Positions 1-6,301 of a DNA stretch of 19,603 nt are shown in pieces (the first letter of the stretch is position 1; each line of letters begins with the position of its first letter). The notes beneath the pieces were generated by a model. That model was not told where the DNA came from and searched no databases. It worked only from the letters and a program-made list of their open reading frames with translations. Source of the DNA: Allofournierella sp. (GTDB taxonomy: Bacteria; Bacillota; Clostridia; Oscillospirales; Ruminococcaceae). The DNA lies in NCBI GenBank assembly GCA_020025635.1, contig JAHHRU010000020.1, positions 1 to 19,603 on the forward strand, written 5' to 3'. Both the position numbers and the translations under genes were made by a program.

Positions 1-21
1 AGAGGGCTTTGCCCGTCTATG

Positions 22-46
22 AAAAACCACCGGCTAGGCCGGTGGA
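22..46. repeat. REP-like palindrome, left copy (also a likely terminator for the minus-strand genes)
   Basis: An 8 bp perfect stem, CCACCGGC / GCCGGTGG, closes on a three-base TAG loop at 27-45 and is preceded by AAAAA. On the minus strand the hairpin is followed by TTTTT, so it can terminate the DUF3169/XRE transcript, whose last stop codon is about 30 bases away. A second copy with the same AAAACCAC-stem-TAG-stem-GTGG layout but different inner base pairs lies at 19563-19588. Hairpins of this style are seen at IS200/IS605 ends and in REP elements; no transposase is present here, so that link is inference. Confidence 0.6.
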
Positions 47-74
47 TATTTATTGGCGGAAAAATATGGGGGTG

Positions 75-827
75 TTACTTTCTGCGGCTGAGCTTCATGC
101 AGGTAACGATGTAGGTCACCTGCAAAATGCACCAGAGAAGCAGCACCGAAAAAATGGCAAGCAGGCCGGTGTGGAAAATGATCTGAGCAAAAACCAGTGC
201 CAGCCAGATGACCACACAGGAAAGGTTTGCTGCCTTGAAGGCGGCATAGGCCGCCTCACCGATCTGGCGGCGCTCGTTTTCGTCACAGCTGGAAACCCAG
301 GTCTTTTGAAAATTGAGATCAAAGATGCTGCCTTTCTTTTCTGGGTTGAGGGTGCGGGTCAGATCCACGATGGATTTTTGAAGGCTGGTGCACAAAAACA
401 TCATGAGCAGGAACTCTGCGGCCACCACCAGGATCCGGATAGGGGAGGCAAACATCATCGATGCCGAGATCGAAAAGAAGCCAATGGGGGAAAGGAGGGT
501 GATGAGCAGCATGCTGCGGTTGAGGAGCGCATCCACCTGATCGGGAAGCTCCTCGCTTTCGCCATCCCAGCGGCGGGAAAGGCTTTTGGCTTTGTGCAGC
601 CAGAGAAAACAGGGAGCGAGAAAAACAGCGCAGATGATGGGGAAAAGCCAGGGCAGAGAGAGGTAAAGCAGGTCTGCGATCTTTTCCGGGGCCGAAGCGG
701 TCAGCTGGGAAGAGCCGATCATGCTGCTGAAAAAGCCAAGGACACCGCCTGCGATCATGCAGACCAGCAGCACAACGATGTATTTGGGAAAGCTTTTTTG
801 ATTGTCTTTTTTGATCTGGTCGTTCAT
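75..827 (-). CDS. DUF3169 family multi-pass membrane protein
   Basis: This 250-residue protein is very hydrophobic, with about six membrane segments: two near residues 16-36 and 53-76, a central pair near 105-150 and a C-terminal pair near 200-245. The soluble stretch before the last pair (FQKTWVSSCDENERRQIGEA) fits the DUF3169 family as I recall it. The gene follows the XRE regulator with a 4-base ATGA overlap. Its ribosome binding site, GAGGAGG, lies inside the last codons of the regulator, so the two are translationally coupled. DUF3169 genes commonly sit beside small XRE regulators in Firmicutes. The biochemical role is unknown. The family call is from pattern recognition only. Confidence 0.8.
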   Translation of the reverse strand: MNDQIKKDNQKSFPKYIVVLLVCMIAGGVLGFFSSMIGSSQLTASAPEKIADLLYLSLPWLFPIICAVFLAPCFLWLHKAKSLSRRWDGESEELPDQVDALLNRSMLLITLLSPIGFFSISASMMFASPIRILVVAAEFLLMMFLCTSLQKSIVDLTRTLNPEKKGSIFDLNFQKTWVSSCDENERRQIGEAAYAAFKAANLSCVVIWLALVFAQIIFHTGLLAIFSVLLLWCILQVTYIVTCMKLSRRK

Positions 828-1033
828 TGCGGATCCTCCTCATAAATAAAAATGTCTTCCACGGTACAGCCGCAAAGGCTGGCAAGCTTTAAGGCCAGGG
901 TCACGGAAGGGGAATAGTCGCCCCGTTCGATCTGGCTGATGGTCTGGCGGGAGACCCCGGCCAGCCTGCCCATTTCCTGCTGGTTCACCCCGAGCTTTGC
1001 CCGGTATTCTTTCAAGTGGTTGATGAGCGGCAT
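824..1033 (-). CDS. XRE-family helix-turn-helix transcriptional regulator
   Basis: A 69-residue single-domain Cro/CI-type DNA-binding protein. Residues 5-60 form the HTH_3 fold: NQQEMGRLAGVSRQTISQIE is the helix-turn-helix, followed by RGDYSPSVTLALKLA and the CTVEDIF ending typical of small Firmicute regulators that pair with a membrane protein. The start is supported by AAAGGAG nine bases upstream. It is the first gene of a two-gene operon with the DUF3169 protein. Its promoter carries two near-identical palindromes, so autorepression is likely (inference). The signal sensed is not evident, since there is no ligand domain; the membrane partner may supply it. Confidence 0.93.
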   Translation of the reverse strand: MPLINHLKEYRAKLGVNQQEMGRLAGVSRQTISQIERGDYSPSVTLALKLASLCGCTVEDIFIYEEDPQ

Positions 1034-1076
1034 GAAACCAGCTCCTTTCTCTGAATGACAATTTTACTTTGCAAAG

Positions 1077-1094
1077 TGACAACTTTTCTTGTCA
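1077..1094. promoter_or_regulatory. Operator-like palindrome, copy 2 (TGACAA-N6-TTGTCA)
   Basis: The inverted repeat TGACAA CTTTTC TTGTCA lies just downstream of the XRE gene's -10 box, over the expected transcription start. It has the same arms and the same 6-base spacer as the palindrome at 1109-1128. It is probably a binding site of the XRE regulator. An additional half site TGACAA occurs at 1056-1061. Confidence 0.6.
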
Positions 1095-1099
1095 ATATG

Positions 1100-1128
1100 A
1101 GTATAGCATTGACAAGGAAAGTTGTCAA
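1100..1128 (-). promoter_or_regulatory. Sigma-A promoter of the XRE-DUF3169 operon
   Basis: On the minus strand a consensus -35 TTGACA (1123-1128) is followed by a 17-base spacer and the -10 TATACT (1100-1105), about 70 bases before the regulator's start codon. The -35 box lies inside the palindrome at 1109-1128. Confidence 0.8.
1109..1128. promoter_or_regulatory. Operator-like palindrome, copy 1 (TTGACAA-N6-TTGTCAA)
   Basis: A perfect 7-base inverted repeat with a GGAAAG spacer overlaps the -35 box and part of the spacer of the XRE promoter. Together with the copy at 1077-1094 it brackets the -10 box, a layout that suits repression by the XRE protein. Confidence 0.65.
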
Positions 1129-1133
1129 CACAA

Positions 1134-1174
1134 AAAATAAAAAATCCCCATGCGCCCAAAAAGCACAAGGGGGG
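1134..1174 (-). terminator. Probable intrinsic terminator of glpP
   Basis: On the minus strand, 30-70 bases after the glpP stop, CCCC-U-UGUGC pairs with GCGCA-U-GGGG (one U-U mismatch) and is followed by ATTTTTTATTTTTT. The stem is imperfect but the T-tract is long and the position is right. Confidence 0.6.
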
Positions 1175-1205
1175 AATGAAAACAAAACTCTGGAAAAGCC
1201 CGGGA

Positions 1206-1772
1206 TCAAAGCTCCCAAACATCCGGGCAGGTGCTGGAAACAGCAATGGCCCCGGCGGAAAGGGCGGTGATCACATCTTCTTTATCGCCGATCAGGCCGC
1301 TGGCGATGAGGGGCCTGTCCAGCTTTTCCGTAAGGCGGCTGATGAGCTTGGGCATAAGGCCGGGCAGGATCTCAAACAGGTCCGCTTCGCTCTGGGCACC
1401 GGTTTTATACAGGCTTTGCAGGGCCATATTGTCCAGAAGGAAGGTGCGGTAAACCGTGGCAAGCCCCAGATTGTGGGCCCGGCGCACCAGCGGGGCCTTG
1501 GTACTGATGATGCCGTCTGCCCGGGTGCTTTGCGCAATGTAGGCCACCACCGCCTCACGGGCCGCAAGGCCGTCCATCAGGTCCAAGTCCACAAAAACGG
1601 TTTTGCCGGCGTTTTTCAGGGTCTCAACAATGGAAGGGATGGTGACCACCGATCCATACAGCACAAACACCACCTTCTGAGGGCAGGACACGCTTTTTTC
1701 AAGGCCGGCGGCATCTTTTATGGCAATGATGACCGGGTTTTCTTCCAAAAGGGTATAGAGCGGTGCATTCAT
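1206..1772 (-). CDS. glpP: Glycerol-3-phosphate responsive antiterminator GlpP
   Basis: The 188-residue protein matches GlpP: an N-terminal ENPVIIAIKD segment, a phosphate-binding TIM-barrel-like body (FVDLDLMDGLAAREAVV, ADGIISTKAPLVRRA, TVYRTFLLDNMAL) and the C-terminal PLIASGLIGDKEDVITALSAGAIAVSST. In Bacillus subtilis GlpP binds glycerol-3-phosphate and then the leader RNA of glp genes, preventing termination. I chose the ATG at 1770-1772 because AAAGGAG lies eight bases upstream; the in-frame start at 1796 lies upstream of that site and has none of its own. It stands divergent from the glycerol operon, whose leader at 2016-2067 contains a terminator that is its natural target (inference). 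Confidence 0.93.
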   Translation of the reverse strand: MNAPLYTLLEENPVIIAIKDAAGLEKSVSCPQKVVFVLYGSVVTIPSIVETLKNAGKTVFVDLDLMDGLAAREAVVAYIAQSTRADGIISTKAPLVRRAHNLGLATVYRTFLLDNMALQSLYKTGAQSEADLFEILPGLMPKLISRLTEKLDRPLIASGLIGDKEDVITALSAGAIAVSSTCPDVWEL

Positions 1773-1807
1773 GGCATGGACTCCTTTCGAAAACAAAGAA
1801 TAGACTT

Positions 1808-1836
1808 ATTGTACAGCGGGGGATGCTTTGTGTCAA
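1808..1836 (-). promoter_or_regulatory. Sigma-A promoter of glpP
   Basis: On the minus strand TTGACA (1831-1836), a 17-base spacer and TACAAT (1808-1813) lie about 35 bases before the glpP start codon. Confidence 0.8.
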
Positions 1837-1885
1837 CGCAGGGGAAAGAGCGGCGAAAAGAGAAGGCTCTCTGTGTACGATGCAC

Positions 1886-1924
1886 AAACAAGCGCATGGT
1901 TTTTAGGCGTTTTGCGGCTTGTTT
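1886..1924. promoter_or_regulatory. Inverted repeat over the glycerol operon -35 box
   Basis: AAACAAGC (1886-1893) and GCTTGTTT (1917-1924) are exact inverted arms; adding GCA and TGC(G) extends the pairing to 11 bp with one bulged base. The right arm covers the -35 hexamer of the operon promoter, so it could be an operator. The long gap between arms makes it equally possible that it is incidental. Confidence 0.35.
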
Positions 1925-1947
1925 TTGAAAGAATGATATTCTATAAT
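1919..1947 (+). promoter_or_regulatory. Sigma-A promoter of the glycerol-3-phosphate operon
   Basis: TTGTTT (1919-1924), a 17-base spacer and a perfect TATAAT (1942-1947). Transcription would start near 1954 and yield a leader of about 140 bases before the first gene. Confidence 0.75.
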
Positions 1948-1969
1948 ATAAAATAAATCACGGGTTTGA

Positions 1970-2080
1970 CCCGCGCAGGATAGAATTTGGGAGACCTGTG
2001 TTTCTGTTTAGAGTGAAGAGCAGCAGATAAACGCTATGGGCGTGTTTCTGTTGCTCTTTTTTTCTATCCTGGCGCGGGAC
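1970..2080 (+). promoter_or_regulatory. Structured mRNA leader, candidate GlpP target
   Basis: The leader contains a small CGGGT-TTG-ACCCG hairpin, then a long-range complement: CCCGCGC-AGGATAG (1970-1983) pairs with CTATCCT-G-GCGCGGG (2066-2080) with one bulge. This helix encloses the terminator at 2016-2067. The Shine-Dalgarno AAGGAAAGG follows directly, outside the helix. A terminator within the leader of a glp operon next to glpP fits GlpP antitermination as described in B. subtilis; the exact GlpP recognition sequence cannot be confirmed here. Confidence 0.5.
2016..2067 (+). terminator. Intrinsic terminator (attenuator) in the glycerol operon leader
   Basis: AAGAGCAGCAGA-TAAACGC pairs with GCGTGTTT-CTGTTGCTCTT (one bulge, one G-U pair) around the loop TATGG, followed by seven T residues ending near 2065. 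It lies 30 bases before the first gene of the operon and 60 bases after the promoter, with no gene between, so it must work as an attenuator. Confidence 0.75.
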
Positions 2081-2096
2081 AAGGAAAGGAACAGTC

Positions 2097-3218
2097 ATGA
2101 CAAAACAGAAAAGAAGCGTTTGGAAAATGGTGCTTTTGGTGCTGGTGATCATGCTGGCAGTGCTGCTGCTGGCAGTGGGGGGATATGTGCTGTATATGCA
2201 GCTCAAGTATTACCGCATCCCGGACAATACCCCGCTGACCGTGGAAAACCCGGTGGGCGGGCCGCTGAGCACAGGCAGGCCTTACACGGCCCTGAGCTAT
2301 AACATCGGATTTGGCGCCTACGGCCCGGATTACAGCTTCTTTATGGACAGTGGCGTTATGGCAGACGGCACGCCGGTTACCGGAAAATACGGCAAGGCTT
2401 TGAGCCGCCAGTCGGTGCTGGACCACACCGAGGGTGCCCTGGATGCGGTAAAGCAGCAGGATACCGACTTTGTACTGCTTCAGGAAGTGGATGTGAAGGC
2501 CCATCGCAGCTACAAAGTGAACCAGGTAAAGTACATTCAGGAAAACATGCCCCAGTACAGCTCTGTGTTTGCCAACAACTTCCATTCCGCATATCTTCTG
2601 TACCCGTTCAACGACCCCCACGGGGCTGTGGATGCGGGCCTTCTGACCCTGAGCAGGGCCCAGATCAAAGAGGCAGTGCGGCGCAGCTATCCGGTGGACA
2701 ACAGCTTCTTTGTGAAGTTCACCGACCTGGACCGCTGCTTTGCTGTCCACCGTGTGCCGGTGGAAAACGGAAAAGAGCTGGTGCTCATCAACAGCCACAT
2801 GTCCGCTTACGATAAGGGCGGCCTCATCCGGGTGCAGCAGCTCCAGCTGCTCAACAGCGTGATGCAGCAGGAGTACGAAAAAGGAAACTATGTGATCGTG
2901 GGCGGTGACTTCAACCACGCTTTGGGTGAGGAAGCAGCCACGGCCTTTATGGGCCAGCAGCAGTTCCCGGCCTGGGTCTCGCTTCTTACCGAAGACGAGC
3001 TTTGCCCCGGCTTTTCCATGCAGCTGGCAGAAAACCAGCTGGAAGTTCCCACCTGCCGCGCGGCTGATATGCCCTGGCAGCCGGGTGTGAACTTTGCCAC
3101 CGTTGTGGATGGGTTTATTCTGTCGGATAACATTCGTGCCACGGCACAAAATGTGGATACCGATTTTGCTTACAGTGATCACAATCCGGTCCGGCTCACC
3201 TTTGAGCTGCTGGAGTGA
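2097..3218 (+). CDS. Membrane-anchored endonuclease/exonuclease/phosphatase family hydrolase
   Basis: A 373-residue protein with a short basic N-terminus and one membrane segment at residues 10-33; the rest is an EEP-fold domain, probably outside the cell. The metal and catalytic residues expected of the family are present in order: N69 (SYNIGF), E130 (LLQEVD), H234 (NSHMSAY), D271 and N273 (GGDFNHA), and D361-H362 (SDHNPV). EEP enzymes cleave phosphodiester or phosphomonoester bonds in nucleic acids, phosphoinositides or sphingomyelin-type lipids. As first gene of a glycerol-3-phosphate operon, it may release glycerophosphate from lipids or teichoic acid (inference; no substrate is visible). 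ATG at 2097 is supported by AAGGAAAGG. It is 24 bases from the next gene. Confidence 0.85.
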   Translation: MTKQKRSVWKMVLLVLVIMLAVLLLAVGGYVLYMQLKYYRIPDNTPLTVENPVGGPLSTGRPYTALSYNIGFGAYGPDYSFFMDSGVMADGTPVTGKYGKALSRQSVLDHTEGALDAVKQQDTDFVLLQEVDVKAHRSYKVNQVKYIQENMPQYSSVFANNFHSAYLLYPFNDPHGAVDAGLLTLSRAQIKEAVRRSYPVDNSFFVKFTDLDRCFAVHRVPVENGKELVLINSHMSAYDKGGLIRVQQLQLLNSVMQQEYEKGNYVIVGGDFNHALGEEAATAFMGQQQFPAWVSLLTEDELCPGFSMQLAENQLEVPTCRAADMPWQPGVNFATVVDGFILSDNIRATAQNVDTDFAYSDHNPVRLTFELLE

Positions 3219-3242
3219 TCGTTTTCAAAGGAGGATTTTGAG

Positions 3243-4682
3243 ATGGTAGACGTAGCGATCATCGGCTGCGGTGTCATTGGCGCAGCCACGGCTTATCAGC
3301 TGGCAGGGCGGGGCGTATCCGTTTTGATGCTGGAATCGGAAAACGATGTGTCCATGGGCACGACCAAGGCCAACAGTGCCATCCTGCATGCGGGCTATGA
3401 CCCAAGGCCCGGCACCCAGATGGCCCGGCTCAATGTGCGGGGCTCGGCAATGGCCAAGGAGATCTGCCAAAAGCTGGATGTTCCTTATCGGCAGATCGGC
3501 AGCCTGGTGCTGGCCTTCTCGGAAGATGAGATGGACCATGTGCGCAAGCTCTGCCGCCAGGGCGAGGAAAACGGAGTGCCCGGCGTGAAAGTGCTTTCAA
3601 AGGAAGAGGTCCTTGCCATGGAGCCGAACCTTTCAAAAGAGGTATGCGGTGCGCTGTATGCGCCCAGCGCAGCCATTGTGAGCCCCTGGGAATACGCATT
3701 GGCCATGGCCGAAAACGCAGTGCTCAACGGGGCCGAGATCCGTTTGGAAACCCGTGTGACCGGCCTTGAAAAAACAGAAAACGGCTGGCTCATCCACACC
3801 GACAAGGGGGATGAGAAAGCCCGCTTTGTGGTGAATGCCGCCGGTGTGGATGCAGGCACTGTGCATGAAATGGCAGCAGAGCCCACCTTTGAAACCACAC
3901 CCTGCCGGGGCGAATATTACCTTTTGGACAAGTGCGAGGGCAGCCGGGTGGAACATGTGATCTTCCAATGCCCCACCAAAGCAGGCAAGGGCATCCTGGT
4001 AGCCCCCACCGTTCACGGAAACCTGATCGTGGGCCCCAACGCACAGGATATCCCGGATGGCGGCGATACCGCCAACACGGCAGAAGGCCTTGCGTATGTT
4101 GCCCAAATGGCGCGCAGGAGCGTGCCGGAGGTGGACCTGCGGGCCTCTATCCGCAACTTTGCGGGCATTCGTGCCAACACCGACCGGCCTGATTTCATCA
4201 TTGAATGGGCTGCCGACGGCCTTTTGGACCTTGCCGGAATGAAGAGCCCCGGCCTTTCGGCTGCCGCTGCTGTGGGCGAAGAAGCGGCCCGGCTGCTGCA
4301 AGAAGCGGGCCTTGGGCTCCGAAAAGAAGAAAACCGCATCGAGACCCGGAAAAAGTTCCGCTTCAAAGAGATGGATGCCGAAGGCAAGGCCGAGCTCATC
4401 AAACAGGACCCCGCCTACGGCAGGGTGATCTGCCGCTGTGAGACCATCACCGAGGGGGAGATCCGGGCGGCCTGCCACACTCCCATCCCGCCCCGCAGCG
4501 TGGATGGCGTGAAACGGCGCACCGGCGCCGGCATGGGCCGCTGCCAGGGCGGCTTCTGCGGGCCCCGCGTCATGGAGATCCTGACCCGGGAGCTGGGCTA
4601 TGACCCGCTGAAGGTTCCTCAGGATCAGGCCGGAGGACTCATCCTCACCGGCTGCACCAAACAGGGAGGTGTTCGTAAATGA
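3243..4682 (+). CDS. glpA: Glycerol-3-phosphate dehydrogenase-like FAD oxidoreductase with BFD-type [2Fe-2S] domain
   Basis: A 479-residue protein. Residues 3-31 form an FAD-binding Rossmann motif (IIGCGVIGAATA, closing E31). Residues 1-360 are a DAO-type domain, with the second FAD contact at GLLDLAGMKSPGLSAAAAVG. Residues 393-450 are a BFD-like ferredoxin domain with C397-x-C399 and C434-x4-C439. This combination is that of anaerobic GlpA, which oxidises glycerol-3-phosphate to dihydroxyacetone phosphate; the wider family includes 2-hydroxyglutarate oxidases. The operon partners (second oxidoreductase, DUF1667, glpK) strongly favour glycerol-3-phosphate. AAAGGAGG precedes the ATG, and the gene overlaps the next by ATGA. 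No membrane segment is seen, so electrons probably pass to the partner proteins and not to a quinone. Confidence 0.88.
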   Translation: MVDVAIIGCGVIGAATAYQLAGRGVSVLMLESENDVSMGTTKANSAILHAGYDPRPGTQMARLNVRGSAMAKEICQKLDVPYRQIGSLVLAFSEDEMDHVRKLCRQGEENGVPGVKVLSKEEVLAMEPNLSKEVCGALYAPSAAIVSPWEYALAMAENAVLNGAEIRLETRVTGLEKTENGWLIHTDKGDEKARFVVNAAGVDAGTVHEMAAEPTFETTPCRGEYYLLDKCEGSRVEHVIFQCPTKAGKGILVAPTVHGNLIVGPNAQDIPDGGDTANTAEGLAYVAQMARRSVPEVDLRASIRNFAGIRANTDRPDFIIEWAADGLLDLAGMKSPGLSAAAAVGEEAARLLQEAGLGLRKEENRIETRKKFRFKEMDAEGKAELIKQDPAYGRVICRCETITEGEIRAACHTPIPPRSVDGVKRRTGAGMGRCQGGFCGPRVMEILTRELGYDPLKVPQDQAGGLILTGCTKQGGVRK

Positions 4683-5944
4683 ATCAGCAGTTTTATGATG
4701 TGATCGTGGTGGGCGGCGGCCCTGCCGGCCTTGCCGCAGCGCTGAAAGCCAAAGAGACCGGGGCCGAAAAAGTGCTGATTTTGGAGCGTGACCGGGAGCT
4801 GGGCGGCATTTTAAACCAGTGCATCCACAACGGCTTTGGTCTGCATCATTTTAAAGAAGAGCTCACCGGCCCGGAATATGCCGGCCGTTTTATCGCCCAG
4901 CTGGAGGGCACCGGCATCGAGGTGAAGCTGGACACCATGGTCCTGGAGGTGACCCGGGACCGGAAGGTGGCAGCGGTGAACCGGACCGACGGCTATCAGG
5001 TTTATGAGGCGGGAGCCATTGTTTTGGCAATGGGCTGCCGCGAGCGCACCCGGGGGGCCATCGGCATTCCCGGCACCCGCCCGGCGGGCGTATTCACCGC
5101 CGGCACGGCCCAGCGCTATGTGAACATGGAAGGCTACATGGTGGGGCGCAGGGTGCTGATTTTGGGCTCCGGTGATATCGGCCTGATCATGGCCCGGCGC
5201 ATGACGCTGGAAGGCGCCAAGGTGCTGGCCTGCGTGGAGGTCATGCCCTATTCAGGCGGCCTGAACCGGAACATCGTGCAGTGCCTGCAGGATTATGACA
5301 TCCCCCTGTATCTCTCCCACACCATTGTGGATATTAGGGGCAAGGACCGGGTGGAAAAGGCCATTGTGGCAAAGGTGGATGAAAACCGCAGGCCCATTCC
5401 CGGCACCGAGATGGAGTTCGACTGCGACACCATCCTTTTGAGCGTGGGCCTGATCCCTGAAAACGAGCTTACCCGCAATGCGGGCATTGAAATCGACCGG
5501 CGCACAAACGGCGCAGTGGTCTGCGAAAACATGGAGACCCAGACCCCCGGCATTTTCGCCTGCGGCAATGTGGTGCATGTGCATGACCTGGTGGACTATG
5601 TGACCGCCGAAAGCCAGCGGGCCGGTGCGGCTGCCGCCCGGTTCGCCATGGGCAGCCCCAGCAGCGGCGATGCCCTGGAGCTGTTCAGCGGCGAGGGTGT
5701 TGGTTACACCGTGCCCCAGCGGCTGCGGCTGGATGCCATCGACAAGTCGGTGGAGGTGTTCTTCCGGGTGCGGGCCGTTTACCGCAATGTGGAGATCGTG
5801 GCCGAAAGCGGCGGCGTGAAGCTGGCCGGCTACAAACGGGAGCACATGGCCCCCGGTGAGATGGAGCACATTGCTTTGCCCAAGGTGCTTTTGCAGCGGG
5901 CAGAGGGCCCCATTACCATTTCAATCAGGGAGGCAGTCAAATGA
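4679..5944 (+). CDS. FAD/NAD(P)-dependent oxidoreductase (pyridine nucleotide-disulfide family), partner of GlpA-like protein
   Basis: The 421-residue protein has two nucleotide-binding folds: VVGGGPAGLAAA near residues 10-21 for FAD and ILGSGDIGLIMARRM near 162-176 for NAD(P). It ends with the C-terminal FAD contact GIFACGNVVHVHDLVDYV near 295-312. The short CREARTR-like site (GCRERTRGAIGIPGTRP) is typical of the sarcosine oxidase alpha/hydrogen cyanide synthase HcnB-like group. It overlaps both neighbours by 4 bases, so its product is probably made in step with them as a subunit of one complex. The likely role is electron transfer from the GlpA-like subunit to NAD(P) or another acceptor, filling the place of GlpB (inference). 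Confidence 0.85.
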   Translation: MNQQFYDVIVVGGGPAGLAAALKAKETGAEKVLILERDRELGGILNQCIHNGFGLHHFKEELTGPEYAGRFIAQLEGTGIEVKLDTMVLEVTRDRKVAAVNRTDGYQVYEAGAIVLAMGCRERTRGAIGIPGTRPAGVFTAGTAQRYVNMEGYMVGRRVLILGSGDIGLIMARRMTLEGAKVLACVEVMPYSGGLNRNIVQCLQDYDIPLYLSHTIVDIRGKDRVEKAIVAKVDENRRPIPGTEMEFDCDTILLSVGLIPENELTRNAGIEIDRRTNGAVVCENMETQTPGIFACGNVVHVHDLVDYVTAESQRAGAAAARFAMGSPSSGDALELFSGEGVGYTVPQRLRLDAIDKSVEVFFRVRAVYRNVEIVAESGGVKLAGYKREHMAPGEMEHIALPKVLLQRAEGPITISIREAVK

Positions 5945-6285
5945 AAGAACTGATTTGCATTGTGTGCCCAAAGGGCTGTCATTTGAAGGTGGATGAGCAA
6001 AACGGATACACGGTAACAGGAAACAGCTGTCCAAGAGGGGCAGAGTATGGTAAAATAGAACTGACCAACCCCACCCGTGTCATTACCAGCACTGTGGCTG
6101 TGCAGGGCGGAGCGCATCCCCGCTGCCCGGTCAAAACTTCAAAGCCCATCCCAAAGGAACTGATCTTCGAGGCAATGAAAACACTGGATGATCTTGTGCT
6201 GGACGCCCCCATCCGGCTGGGCCAGGTGGTGGTAAAAGATGTGTGCGGCACCGGGGCCGATTTCGTGGCCGCGCGAAGCCTGTGA
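5941..6285 (+). CDS. DUF1667 cysteine-rich protein, likely Fe-S subunit of the dehydrogenase
   Basis: The 114-residue protein has the DUF1667 pattern C6-x2-C9-x3-C13 (CIVCPKGC), C30 in NSCPRG, the RCPVKTSKPIPK block with C62, and C102 near the end. The first four cysteines suggest a metal centre. DUF1667 genes in Clostridia and Thermotogae are found in the same order after the two FAD oxidoreductases, as here. The ATGA overlap with the preceding gene supports co-translation. I infer that it carries a cluster linking the two flavoproteins. It has no signal peptide. Confidence 0.88.
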   Translation: MKELICIVCPKGCHLKVDEQNGYTVTGNSCPRGAEYGKIELTNPTRVITSTVAVQGGAHPRCPVKTSKPIPKELIFEAMKTLDDLVLDAPIRLGQVVVKDVCGTGADFVAARSL

Positions 6286-6301
6286 AAAGGAGCGTTTTGA
6301 A

